Shown here one piece after another: positions 47,519-58,394 of a stretch of 64,000 nt of DNA. The stretch is from Sordaria brevicollis. Taxonomy: Eukaryota; Ascomycota; Sordariomycetes; Sordariales; Sordariaceae. The notes under the pieces were generated by a model. That model saw nothing but the letters and a program-made list of their open reading frames with translations, had not been told where the DNA came from and did not search any database. The DNA lies in contig JAUTDP010000004.1 of NCBI GenBank assembly GCA_033439795.1, positions 2,418,001 through 2,482,000 of the forward strand. Reading direction: 5' to 3'. Each line of letters starts with the position of its first letter. Within the stretch, counting starts at the first letter, position 1. A program made the position numbers and the translations under genes.

Positions 47519-48290
47519 TCAGTCGTCACTCAAGTCTTGTTTTTCTTTGAGGGGTTCTGGGCTTTTGGGAAATATGGGACAAAAGTTATGGGAGCATGGT
47601 GTTGGTGGTAGTTTGTTGCATGATGTTCTTCTCTTGTGTCGATATATGTTTGGTATACTGTGGTTAGGTTTTGGTAGCCCATGTCTTGCGTTGGTGTTGC
47701 ATAGTAATGGCTGGTTTGTGCCGAGAGGGAATCGAGCATTGAATTTTGAAAGTACAGAGTAGAGAGTACGGAGCGTATATGGAAGATCAAAAGTTGATGA
47801 ACATGCATCTGTTGTGTCTCTTCGATCGTTGAACGAGAATTGTCCGCGTTGAACTACTACCAACATACTCAACTCGTATGACCTGCCCCGATAAAACTCT
47901 CCTCGCCCACATCCCGAAAGCAACATCGTGACGCTCGTTTCAGGACATATCACCATCGTCACAGCCCGCCAGACCCTACGTTCATCAATACCTGCACATA
48001 TTGATCTCCACATTAGACAACTTTCGCGGAGTGCTGGCCGTTAGGGTGTATTCTTGCCACTACACGTACGTCCGTTCAAGTTAGCAACACTTCAGCACCA
48101 TTGTAGGTTCGTCAGCTTGGCAGTGGAGTGTCCGAGGGAAGCGGCATTTACTATAAGCTATTCATAGGGATAATACAAGGAATTCGTAATTATCACGACC
48201 AAACTCATTCAGACACAGGCAACAGACTCTGAAGAGGGAATGAATGCGCGTGTCAATTTTATAGACGAATAGGAAACGGTCTTGTTCCTG
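47519..48290. other. Intergenic region downstream of the RhoGEF gene
   Basis: Presumed 3' UTR and spacer. No coding or RNA feature is recognised. Confidence 0.4.
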
Positions 48291-48584
48291 CTACGTTGTT
48301 TCGTTCCCGATTTGGGACGTCGTCGACTCTGGAAAGGTGTTTGCAGCCGTTTGTGTAGAGGTAGAGCTTCGGTCCTGGAGTTGGTTGCATTGTTGAGCCA
48401 GAGCATGGTTTTGGTTTTGGTTCTGGACTTGGTCTTGGGTCTCAGGGAGGGCGCTCTGCTGTTCAGTCTCTTGCTCTTGCCCTTCTGTTGCACATTTTGG
48501 AAAGTCGCATCCTCGATGAGGTTGTCTGATGCCATTTTGTTGATAGACTTCGTTGCCGTATACAAAAGAGGAACAACCATGAAC
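48291..48584 (-). other. Possible Gln-rich coding exon, uncertain
   Basis: The minus-strand frame from 48584 to a TAG at 48291 is open for 97 codons and reads as a Gln/Asn-rich chain (…ETQDQVQNQNQNHALAQQ…). It has no ATG, so it would have to be a 3' exon of a spliced gene whose upstream exon I cannot place. A competing frame, with an ATG at 48532, reads Lys/Arg/Ser-rich and runs to 48209. Either may be chance in a CAA/CAG-rich stretch. Confidence 0.2.
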
Positions 48585-49042
48585 TTATACGATATGAGAT
48601 TTACTCTTTGGAGAAACTTGGATATAATTACTAATACTTCGTAAGAAGTCCTTTCTGTGGTTGCCGCCGGCGACCTGGTCACAGTCCATGGCAACAAAGA
48701 GGGCACATTATCGAACGAAAGACACCGTACACCCAACAGAGCGCTTACAACTCGAACGAGCGCCTACCTAAATAGTAACTTGTCGCGGTTATTAACAATC
48801 GCACAACAATAACATTTTTCTGAATCCGAAGTGAACGATTCATAGACCGAGTTGATTCCTGAGGCCATGCCCCGTACCCAAGTACCCCGAGAACCAATAC
48901 AGGCAGGCCCAGACCCGTCCCTTCCCCGCGAGCCCAATCTTCCCGCAGGCCCCCGGCCCCCCGCCTGCCGCTCCTTCCCTCCTTCCCTTAGGGTATATGT
49001 ATTAGGTCTTTGGTTCCCCTTTCAATAATTTCAAAGTTTAGT
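48585..49042. other. Intergenic region
   Basis: No gene recognised. A G/C-rich run of CCCGCC and CCTTCCCT type occurs at 48910-48990, just before the tRNA-like sequence. Confidence 0.35.
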
Positions 49043-49177
49043 TAGCGCAGTAGTCAGCGCGTGCACTCAGAATTGTGAAAAGGCTTAAAACACCTTTATT
49101 GTGCAGCTTCGGTTGGTCAATATTTATTACACTATTTTTCTAGTGTAAGATCCCGGGTTCGAATCCCGGACCGCACA
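49043..49177 (+). tRNA. tRNA-like sequence with A-box and B-box, probably a relic or intron-split
   Basis: A perfect B-box (GGTTCGAATCC, 49156-49166) lies in a T-arm with 5-bp stem CCGGG/CCCGG and a 7-nt loop. It is preceded by a 5-bp stem TTACA/TGTAA in the anticodon-stem position and followed by CCGCACA, a possible acceptor 3' strand ending at 49177. A sequence at 49101 (GTGCAGC) pairs only partly with that strand. An A-box-like block with an intact GCGC/GCGC D-stem lies at 49043-49055 onwards. No arrangement gives a proper 7-nt anticodon loop, so I cannot name the amino acid. A degenerate tRNA, or a tRNA with an odd intron, fits best. Confidence 0.35.
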
Positions 49178-49720
49178 TCGAATTTTCTTTTTGTTGCGGA
49201 ATTTCTCTTCGTTCTTTCAGTAGTTTTTTTAACTGCTTTTATTTTTGATATATGTGGGTTGTGTCTGTATGGTATGTATGTGAGTGTGGCTGTCGTAGGT
49301 GTGTGTAGGTGGTTGATGTGCGAGGTTGCCTGCTTGCCTGGTTCCTTCCGTTCTCTTGAAGTGGTCGAGAAAATTTTCAACTTCGGTTTTGGGCAAGAAC
49401 GATGGTCACCTCCGAGTCGTGTTTTAAGGCAGGTTGGTTTCTTGTGATCCGGCTGACAAAGTTTCATTTGGAGATGTGTTGTCACGGAATAAGGTATCTT
49501 ATGCATGCAATTCACTCCGTCAATCCATCGTAATATTCTTGGCTATAGCATCTTCCACTACTTTCCCGAGCCAGAATTATGCCTCTCCTTCCCTCCCATG
49601 ATATTTCCCTCCTCCAAGCCTTTCCTACCAAAGGCGGTTCCCCAAGAAGAAGACTGATAACAAGATTGTCGAAATTTACCAGATCGTCCTCCTTAATTCA
49701 CATTTGCCGAGTGACATCTA
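49178..49720. other. Intergenic region
   Basis: T- and GT-rich spacer between the tRNA-like sequence and the HNH-like gene. No feature recognised. Confidence 0.35.
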
Positions 49721-50607
49721 TTACACAACTTCCCAAAGTGTGGACGAAGTCGACAATAATACTCCAATTGTCGACGCCAGTATGGTGATTTCTTCGAAAT
49801 CGCTTGTCCAGTCTTCGTCCTCCTTCTCCTCTTCGTACTTCGCGAGTTTGGCAACCTCTGCACGAACTCTCTTCATGTCTTCTTCTGCGAGAATTAGACG
49901 GGGGACATCCGTCTCGCTTTGAAGCACGAACTTCTCGAGTTCGCCCGGGGAAATGACTTCGCTGTTAGCCGTTAAGGCTAGTAACATTCCGGTCCGCAGA
50001 TACCTGCCAGGAGTCGCAAAAGGCCTGGAAGTCGAGTACTTGGCCCAAATTTCCTGCCATCCGTTCCGATTAAGCTCTCGGATCCGGGTGAGCGCCATTA
50101 GAAACCTGAAAAAAAGGAATCTTGAAGCCGGGCGTTTGTCGTTGAGGAAGGTCAGTTGCCGTTGATCAAGGTGATCTTTGGCCGTGTGTTTAGGGCCATG
50201 AACCGGTGCCAAAGCTACGACGGGCGTGTGCTTGATGTCAGGAGAGATCAACTCTACCTTCCATTTCGTGATCTTGGGTTTTTCGTTGGGATCTTGTGGA
50301 ACGATGACGAACTGGTACTTATTAAACCAGGCTTCGAGTTGGTAGTGCATCAGGAGGAAGTTCGTAGGTTCGCTGATCTCGCCCGCACGCAACCCGAACA
50401 TATGGTCCAGCGTTGGCGGGTCGTCCAGAAAATGTGGCACAATATGTGCTGCTTTGATCTCCCCCCAACTCGTCCATTGGCCACTGACCTGGCATAGCAC
50501 TAGTTGATCCTTGACTGTTGCGCCCTCCTCGTTGGAAGCTTTAGCTTCGTAGTAGGCCAATGCCTTTATACGCGGTCCAAATCGTATAATATACCGAGGC
50601 GTTTATG
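49721..50607 (-). CDS. HNH-nuclease-like protein (HNH_2 type), 5' end not resolved
   Basis: The minus-strand frame is open from about 50607 to a stop at 49721 but contains no early ATG, so it must be a 3' exon or a decayed gene. Numbering from the TTG at 50560, it shows C23 in L-V-L-C-Q-V-S-G, the conserved A-A-H39-I-V-P-H and N67 in P-T-N-F-L-L. This is the layout of the fungal HNH_2 family. The final family histidine (L-H-x-L-F) is replaced by Glu (L-E-A-W-F), so catalysis is doubtful. The C terminus ends with an acidic, Lys/Glu-rich helix. The minus-strand frame 51783-50977 upstream is the likely 5' part of the same locus, but the link between them is frameshifted. Family call good, gene structure uncertain. 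Confidence 0.55.
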
Positions 50608-50612
50608 CGCTG

Positions 50613-51080
50613 TTAATGCCTACACGTTGGCACTTTAGGAGGTGAGCCAAGGTGTCGTAGCAATGAACGGCATGATTGCCAACAAGAAAGAGTGTCAGTA
50701 CCGCACGCCTCAGATGGGCGGTTGTGTTGGGCCTGAAAGTCACCCAGGGCGCTACATGTAGACAAACGAGATCCCGCCTTTGTTAACTTGAATTTGTACC
50801 ATATGATCGATCCGCTTGTACAACACTGCCAACAACCAACTTCCATCCTTGTTGGCCTGAGGGGCAGAAGAACACCCCAATCCGCTTTGGTTTCCTTTTT
50901 GAAGACCTTACCATTCATCTGCCATTGCCAACCTCTCATGTTCTTTGCATCGATAGCCTGCAGAATATTTCCACTCTCAATTCCCAGGACTTGGTAGTAG
51001 GTCCGATTTTCGCTCGTAAAAACACTCATTGGGATTACGCCGTATCCAGCTTCCGGTGACCTCGGGTATCTGGATAACAC
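50613..51080 (-). pseudogene. Frame-shifted coding relic within the HNH-like locus
   Basis: Protein-like sequence is spread over different frames. One reads ENRTYYQVLGIESGN and then GWQWQMNGKVFKKE up to ADWGVLLP (about 51018-50872). Directly after, a second frame reads GWKLVVGSVVQADRSYG, and shortly after a third reads VQIQVNKGGISFVYM before a stop. No introns with proper sites fit these switches, so small indels are the simpler explanation. I do not recognise the domain. Confidence 0.4.
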
Positions 51081-51783
51081 TCGAGAGCCTCTCCGAACAC
51101 CATTCTTTCTCTTCCTCCTTGAGTTTTCTAGGTGCTTTCAGGTGCCAATTGCCCGTACTGTAGTTCTTCTGGTCCAAGAGAGAAACAACGCTCGTCAGTT
51201 AAGCTCAAATCTGGATGCGAAGTTCAAGGTCTTTGGGTGGACTTACCCCGGGATCGCAACTGTCGCCAAACCGTATCAACACCAACCCCAAGAACCTGAA
51301 GGGGTTTACTTCACTCCCCTTGAGCACCTCCTCGTCCATATCTTCTACCTTCAGGTGGGCGTACTTTTCATCTTCTTCTTCTTGGGCCTTCCTCAGCTGC
51401 CCCGCCGTTAAAGACCGCTCACGCTGCTTTAGTGCCTCAGCTTCGTCTCGTATGTCCATCAGGATGGATTGGAGCTGTTCTTCAGTGGGAAGGTCTGGGT
51501 ACTTTTGGCACAGTTCCACCCGCGTTGGGTATCCGCGGTCGGCGAAGTAGGAAGAGGTACTGCCTGCAAGACTTGGTTGTTCCTTTTTTGACGGCTGGGT
51601 TGCTGTCCGACCTGCATGTCCCTGATTTTCCTCTATCTTCTCGTATCTTCTATCTTTGCTGAAAAGGCGCTCGACGACTTCGTCAAAGGCACCTTTCAGG
51701 ATTTTTCGTTTGCTGCGCTGAAAGTCGCTCGGGGGAGGGCGGCTGCGAAAGGCTTCAACCGCTGTGGAAAATGATGTTGCCAT
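50977..51783 (-). CDS. N-terminal part of the HNH-like locus, 2 exons
   Basis: Exons 51783-51247 and 51168-50977 (intron 78 nt, donor GTAAGT, branch CTGAC, acceptor CCAG) give 242 aa. The chain begins MATSFSTAVEAFR, is charged and helical, contains a long Glu/Lys/Arg coiled-coil-like stretch (~105-155) and ends exon 1 with a hydrophobic strand (NPFRFLGLVLIRFGD). Exon 2 continues with WHLKAPRKLKEEEKEW and reaches a stop at 50977. It may be a complete small gene or the 5' half of the HNH-like gene ending at 49721, now cut off by frame damage. No signal peptide. The family is not recognised. Confidence 0.5.
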
Positions 51784-52127
51784 TGTTACCTGCTGAGAAG
51801 TTTTAGACTGCGGGTCTACGATCAACGAAAGAGAAGCGACATACACTTAGTGACCTCGAATGGAATATGAGCGAATAAATAGAAAAAGCTGAAGCCGCGC
51901 CTGTTGACGCACGTAGCTGGGCTCATGGGCTGTGATTTCGTGGGCAAAATGCCATATCAAACAAGGTCTTGGGCGGAAGGAACGTCCAACAGTCTATCAA
52001 TCACGAGCGCGTCAATAATGAGCCATGAATGGAAATTAACGCGCGACTAAGAAGAATTTAACTCTTCCCCTGCTGATTTAAATGACGATACCAAGGCCAA
52101 CCAACATCACCCAACTAATCTCTCGCA
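51784..52127. other. Intergenic region
   Basis: Spacer holding the promoter of the gene starting at 51783 and the 3' flank of the small gene ending at 52128. No feature recognised. Confidence 0.35.
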
Positions 52128-52501
52128 TCACTCCAGAGTCTCAATAAATCCATGCTTAATAGTCCATCTCTCCCGCCACGAGAGTTTTCGAGGCACGACT
52201 AGCTCAAGCTTTCTGTCCTGTTTGCCGGAGCACACCATTGTCAGTAAAACTTTCCAGTTCTTGTCAAGCGGCTATATGTATAAGTAGTTCCACTTTTGTG
52301 CCAAAGCTGGATTGAATTGCCTTCATTACTTACCGTCTTTTTGAACTTAAAATTCTGCATATGAAACATCCTATACAGAACTACAAAGACCCTCTCACCA
52401 TCCACGTGCTTGGACAGCTTTATCTCGTACCGTGGGCCTCTAATGCTTTCGTCGTCCCAGTTTTCCTGGTCCCAGATAACGTAGTCGCTCATGATAGACA
52501 A
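52128..52501 (-). CDS. Small hypothetical protein, 2 exons
   Basis: Exons 52501-52334 and 52217-52128 (intron 116 nt, donor GTAAGT, branch TACTGAC, acceptor ACAG) give 85 aa. The start could also be Met4. The protein is rich in W, K and R (…FHMQNFKFKKT then DRKLELVVPRKL…) with no signal peptide or membrane helix and no family I recognise. Good splice sites and an unbroken frame across them are the main support. Confidence 0.45.
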
Positions 52502-53332
52502 GTATGGATTGAGTACGTAGACGACTTAGTGCCCCGAGGCGCGTAGGATGTCGGGGGGACTTCGTTTACCGGTACGCTTTACTCTTAGGGTCGGTGTCAG
52601 GGAAGAATATTCGAGGCTCGATGCAGTTTAACTTCCAATTTGAGTACGACTATCCTTTAGCGGATATCACGCAGGTATAAGTAACAGAAGAACTGCCCCT
52701 GCCTGCCGTTGACAATTGCGTAGAGGGTTTTGCGGCAATAATGAGTGTCGGCACTCTTATATCAAGTTGGTAACAGAGAAAGAGGACTATCAGCAAAATT
52801 TTCTTTGTGCTCATTGTCATAGCTTTGAGGCCCATGGCTTTGAGCTTTGTTGAACATGAATATCGTGTAATTTGGCAATCTTGGGAGACGGCTAGTTTAA
52901 AAGAAGAAGCATGCTCATTTGTACGGGCAGTATACTCCAGTCAGCGCCCGTCTATCCCGGCTCGGGCGATGTAATGCTATAAACAATTAGAGGGCATATA
53001 CAATAAAGGCGGAGCAGAAAAAGAGAGTGCTGAGATTCCAGCAGGAGAAACAATGCTCATTGTTGACGCGGATCGTCTGTGGATTAACGCTCAAAGCTTT
53101 CTCCCAAGACATTGTTCAGCTGAACTCTGAACCTCCATGAACACAAGCAAGACCTTGATGAACGGTGATGACCACCACCACAATATCCAACTGTCGGAAA
53201 TATACTCTGTCACTTACAAATATACGGCTGTCGTACCCAAAGATTTGCTTTCCCTAGCTTTCCTTCCCACTGCGCCACGCCGCTTACCCTCATTACCTCA
53301 CCCCTGCATCCGGCGTCCAAGTCTCCTCACAG
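52502..53332. other. Intergenic region
   Basis: About 830 bp. It probably carries the promoter of the 85-aa gene. Short frames at 52650-52835 (-) and 53137-53418 (+) are unsupported. Confidence 0.35.
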
Positions 53333-53659
53333 CTATGGTCTTTGTTTTTTTCTCCCTATATTGTTGCAGATTTCGTCGACCTCCACGTTGGGGATTGTAC
53401 TTTTTGGCACGCATGTAGATCTTCTTCCGTGATATTTTCCGGGATGGTAACGTCGTAAAAGGTCTCTCGGGTCGAGCTTCTCTGCGAAGATGCCTTTTGC
53501 AATCTTGTTAGTATTTCTCTCCTGAATGAAACGTTGAGCAGATCAACATAAAATGATACTGACTTCAATTTTATAACGTCCTTTGCACTTCTCCTCCAGA
53601 AATGTCTTGACCTGGTCCATGTCCATCTCGATCGTCGAGTATTGATGAGTAGAACTCAT
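53333..53659 (-). CDS. Possible small hypothetical protein, 2 exons
   Basis: Proposed exons 53659-53564 and 53521-53333 give 94 aa. The intron would be only 42 nt with a GTCAGT donor, which is short, so this model is weak. The predicted chain is Lys/Arg-rich and starts MSSTHQYSTIEMDMDQ. Its size and closeness to the 85-aa gene suggest a similar small orphan, but no similarity between them is visible. Confidence 0.25.
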
Positions 53660-54230
53660 GATGTGTGACTTGCTTGAGTAAGCGGTGAGATATGTGAGGT
53701 GCCTTGGGTGTGGATTGGAACTATTCCAGTGCTGATGTTGTCTGAGAAACACATGGTCAAAAGATATCCGTGACAAGAACCGAGCATCCAGGTGAATTCC
53801 TATAATTCTTTAGGTAGTGTTTGTTTCTCCACGATCTGGCGTAAATACAACCTGGCGTAAACTATTTACGAAAAAAGCTCGGGCTATATCGTTCATGCGG
53901 CGTATCCCTATCTGTACCCCCCTTTGCGCCTATATTTTACGAAAGAATCGTTTGTTCTATGTATATATTTATAGAATGGTGTATTATTTACATTTATTAT
54001 TGCTTCCTAGTATTTATATTACTTTATAACGTTCCGGTATATTACCGTTTATTATTAATATTTATCGTAATTTCCTAGAGTTTATACTATTTCTTAGTGT
54101 TTATATTGCCCCTTATTAATAAAAGGAAATTAATATTTATAACGATAATATAATATAATTGTCGATAGCGTTAATAAATTATAAGAAATTTAGATTATAT
54201 ATATAAATAATATTAAACTAATTAATAAAG
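53660..54230. other. Transition from ordinary DNA into AT block 2
   Basis: Base composition falls sharply after about 53940. A short duplicated CTGGCGTAAA motif lies at 53838-53861 near the edge. No LTR or inverted terminal repeat could be paired to mark an element boundary. Confidence 0.35.
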
Positions 54231-56650
54231 TTGATTATCTATTTCCCTTTGTTTTATTATATTTTACTTTCTTTATTTACTCATTTATTATTTCTATTGA
54301 TAATTATTATTTTTTATTTATATTTAATTATATTTTTTAAGCGTAAAATTACTTCTAATTCCTTTAGTAATTTTATAATCTTTAAATTTAAACGTTTACG
54401 CGAGAAGAAGACCCTTAGGGCTTTTAAAATAATTAATATAGCCTTTCCTACCCCCCTAAATATTAGTAATAAAATTTAATATATTAAGAAAATAATAGAA
54501 AGGTATAAAAATAGTATATTTAATTTAGGTAATAAGAGTAATAATTACGAGAGCGAGGGGATTACGGAAGTAAAGTCTATAAAGAAGGGAAAGGTTTAAA
54601 AGGGAAAAGTTTAAAAAAGTAAGGTTTAGAAAGGAGAGTTTTAAGAAGCCTAGGATATTAATAATAAAGAGGAGGAATTTAATAAGGACGAGGAAATTAA
54701 AGAGGAAGAGGAATTTAATAAAAACGAAGAAGCTAAGGAAGAGGAAATTGAAAATGAGGAAATTGAAGATGAGGAAATTAATAGTAAGGTCCCTATTTAG
54801 AAAGAGGTCCTTATTGAGAAGGAAGTTCTTATTAAAAAGGAGGTCTTTATTAAAAAGGAGGTTTTTATTAAAAAGGAGGTTTTTATTAAAAAGGAGGTCC
54901 TTATTAAAAAGGAGGTCCTTATTGAGAAGGAGGTCCTTATTTAATATAAATTTAGTTAAGCTCTTAATAATTTTTATAAAGAATAATTTATTAATTTTAA
55001 TAAGGAGATATTTAGTAATTTTAATAGGGAAAACGAAAACGAAGACGAAAATAATAATCCTCTATTAATTATAAAAGAATTGAAAAAGGTGGCGAACAAT
55101 TTAAACATTACTATAAAAGTATTTATTGAGGCGAAGAAGGCAATTAAATCGACGAAGGTTATTAAAGCGAAAGTTATTAAAACGAAGGAGGCTATTAAAT
55201 CGATAAAAGCTACTAAATCGAAGGAAGTTATTAAATTGAAGAAGGTTAATTCTAAAAATAAATCCGAAAATATTCTTTATAAAATTAAATTATATACGTT
55301 TAAACTATTTTTTAACTAAAATAATAATTTGAATAATAATATTTATATACCCGTTACCTATAAGAAAATATTCATAAATTTACGGAAAATTTACGATAAA
55401 GAGGTTTTTAAAAAGTATAATTTCGTTAATTATTAAAAGGTTAATAAAATAATTACGGGTATTAAACGGGTTTTTAAATATTAGGAATTTTTAAATAAAT
55501 ATTTAAGTATAGGGTATTACGAGTAAATTAAAATATACGAATTCGACGATTAGAAACCGATTATCGTAATTAATCCCCTTCTTTTATTTTTATAGGGTAT
55601 TATAATTAATTTTTAAATTTAATTAAATAAAAATTAGGCTTAATTTAAAAATAAGCCGTTACCGTTCTATAACCTTTATATATAGCTTTAATCTATTATT
55701 ATTAATATAATAAATTAAAATATTATTAATACTGTTAATATTTTTATTATTTTAATTAAAGCGTTTTAAGAAAAGTAAGCGATAAAGATACTTTATACGA
55801 AGGTTATTAATATTATAAATCGTATAGTATAAAATATATAAGCGAATAACGAATTTGCCTTCGAAGCGATATAAACGAAGATTAATTTATATAATTAATT
55901 GGGTATTATATTAAAATAATATATAATAGCGATAACGGCGGTAAGGGCGATAGAAATAATAGAAGTAAAGTCGGATTCGTTAGATAATTCTTAATTATTT
56001 TCCACTAATAAGGATATTCGTCCCGAAGAATATTATATATAAAAAATTATAAAGATTTTTACTAATAAATATAATATATAAAGCCTATTAAATTTAATTA
56101 TAAAGTTCGTTAAACGGTAGGAATACGTATTTAAAATTAAATCCTTCGTATTAATATTTAAATTTATATACAATATATTCGTTATTTAAAAGAATAAAAA
56201 CTTTAAAGAAATTTTTTTATAGCGTAGGGAGGAGAAGGAGGAAGAGGAATATACCTAGGCTTATTATAATAAAAAGGAATAGGAATAGTAATAGAAATTT
56301 AGCGAATTAGCCGCTAAATATTAATAATATATTAATTTTCTTTTTACGTTTTCCATTCCTATTAATAAATAAGCTTTTACGTTTGGGTTTGGGTTTAATT
56401 TTAAATTTAATTCTAAATTTAGTTCTAAGTCTAGTTTTAGGTCTGGTTTTATTTTTTATTTTCTTATATTTTCTCTTCCTCTTAACGGGTAAGCTTTTAA
56501 TTCTAATTTTAACCTTCGTTAATTAGAGTTTTATATATAAATAATAAAGATATTATTTATCGTTAGGGCTTTTTATTTTCCGCTAAGAATTTATTAATTT
56601 ATTTAAAAGAGACGCCGAGGTTTTTTTTATAAGCGTTTTTGCGTTGTTAT
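54231..56650 (+). pseudogene. RIP-damaged relic of an unrecognised long ORF with internal repeats
   Basis: One plus-strand frame (in phase with 54231, 54801 and 55080) reads as protein for about 2.4 kb, and its interruptions are TAA or TAG, which RIP makes from CAA, CAG and TGG. Order of content: a hydrophobic start, a basic region (KRLREKKTLRAFK), a Glu/Asp-rich stretch, nine six-residue repeats (KEVLIK type), a Lys-rich repeat region (KVIKAK type), a more complex region with landmarks NIYIPVTYKK and EIYEFDDWKP-like (55345-55560), and a Phe/Gly/Ser-rich stretch at 56385-56460. I do not recognise the family. It could be a transposon gene or a captured host gene. Extent is approximate. Confidence 0.45.
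54783..54944 (+). repeat. 18-bp tandem repeat, about nine units
   Basis: The unit AAGGAGGTCCTTATTAAA recurs at exact 18-bp steps from 54801 to 54944, with a degenerate unit at 54783. It encodes K-E-V-L/F-I-K/E in the frame of the damaged ORF. Unit differences are mainly G/A and C/T. Confidence 0.85.
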
Positions 56651-56828
56651 TCTAATTTTTATTATTATTATTCTTGGAGGGAAGGAGATTTTCGTCGATA
56701 GTAATCTTAGTATTATAATAAGTACGTTATTTATTATTAGGGCTTTTTACCTTCTATTAAGAATTTTATTAATTTATTCGAAGGAAACGCCGAAGTTTCT
56801 TTTATAGGCGTTTTTACGCTATTATTAT
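56541..56828. repeat. Two direct copies of a ~115-bp sequence, period ~176 bp
   Basis: 56541-56655 and 56717-56828 share the same order of landmarks: TTAGGGCTTTTTA, TTATTAATTTATT, ACGCCGA and AGGCGTTTTT-like. Differences are mainly RIP-type transitions with a few small indels. Confidence 0.65.
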
Positions 56829-56943
56829 TAAGAGGAAATAAAATAGTAGTATATATTTATTCGGCTTATTAAGGAAATAAGTATATTATTTAATTATATT
56901 ATTATTATTTTCGGGAAATAGGAAATTTAAATTAATATAATAT

Positions 56944-57147
56944 TATTACGGCACTAAATTATCGGCAACGCTCCCCAGGCGTCTTAACACCGAACCACCA
57001 GCGGAGTACAATCGTGCCTACAGTCATATCTCCACTTTACTTATATATATAGCCCAAAAATAGAATTTTCGCTACTTTCTCTCGATTTTCTCCTCTTCGT
57101 ACAATAATATATCTTTTCTAAGCCTCTATTAAATCAGTATCGTAATA
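56944..57147 (+). repeat. LTR of the second gypsy family, copy 1 (204 bp)
   Basis: Starts TATTACGG (damaged TGTTACGG) and ends ATCGTAATA (damaged CGTAACA). Same length as the copy at 59820, differing only by transitions where I compared them. The first 80 bp is strikingly G+C-rich against the surroundings. Confidence 0.85.
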
Positions 57148-58394
57148 ATTTATTATACCTTTTTATAATTAATAATTTAACGTTTATTAAACGTTTCGCT
57201 TTAATTAATTTATAAAAACGGTACCGATTTTTTTTAATTAAGCTTTATCGAACCCTTTTTTATAAAATCCTTTATCCTTTTTATTAATTATTATTTCGAC
57301 CGAATATTACCGACCTTTTACTAATTTTATAATTAAGTATTATTAATTTTTTTCCGCTTTTACGCCCATTTAAACCTAAATTTAATTTTAATTATAAACT
57401 TAAATAGCCCTAAAACGTCCGGCGTAAATACCCTAGGCCCTAATTCCAATAGTAAATAATAGGCCTTCGCTATTAATTTTTTTCCTTCCTATAATTAATT
57501 TTATATTAATACCGCTATTTACGACCTATAGGACGACCTTTTTCGCTTTATAAGCGTTATAAAGGCGGATCCCGAATTCTTCTCCTAATTCCGTACTTAT
57601 TTCGACGTTATTAAAGCCTAATTTAACTGCGCTTAAAACTGCGTTTATAATATTTAAACCCAAGCTATAATAAATTTTAATATAATTTCCCGCTCCGAAA
57701 CCCAATTTCGTAACCGTATTACCGAATTCGTTTAGGAAGTTATTAAAGTACGGAGGTAAACCGATTAAATTCTCCTCCGCGTTTCCGAATTTGAGGCCGC
57801 CGTCCGTTTTTAAACTATTCGGGCCGATATAGCCGATTAGCGAATTAACGTTACCCAATTTAAAGCTAATTAACGTATTATTAAAATTACGTCCTAAATT
57901 CGCTAATACGTCGCTAATTAAGTTAATTTTTAACCCCCGTCCATCGCTTTTCTCTTTTTATCCCCTTCTTTATTTAACCGTACCCGCGGCGCCGAGCCCC
58001 CTATCTTTATTAGCGCCGAACGTTCCCTCGCGAAACGACAGGAGGAATATATTAATTAGAAGTTTCTCATTAATATCAAACTCGCCATCGACCACGCCGC
58101 CTACCTAATACCTACCGACCGGATCCTCTATATCTCCCAACGCCTTTCCGGCGACGCTTTTATACGTGTTCGCTCTAAGGTCGACGCGGTTATTTTGACT
58201 TCTTTCTTTTAATATTCCGATAATCTTTTTTTTAATATTAGATAACCTTTTTTCAATATTCTAACGAATTTTTTCACAATTTTTGGATATTTTAAGACGA
58301 AATTCGGAATTTATTTTCCTCTTTAATAATATTGAGAATACTAATAATTCTACCCTTTACCGGCTATTTCCTAATTTATTACTATCGATATCAT

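Noticed and set aside
54783..54944. Evenly spaced short repeats considered as a CRISPR-like array
   Set aside because: Units abut without spacers and keep a coding frame. This is a coding tandem repeat in a eukaryote.
57526..57858. 110-codon minus-strand frame in the truncated gypsy copy
   Set aside because: It is antisense to the element orientation set by LTR, gag and RT. Openness is explained by low RIP load in this copy. Kept only as part of a finding.
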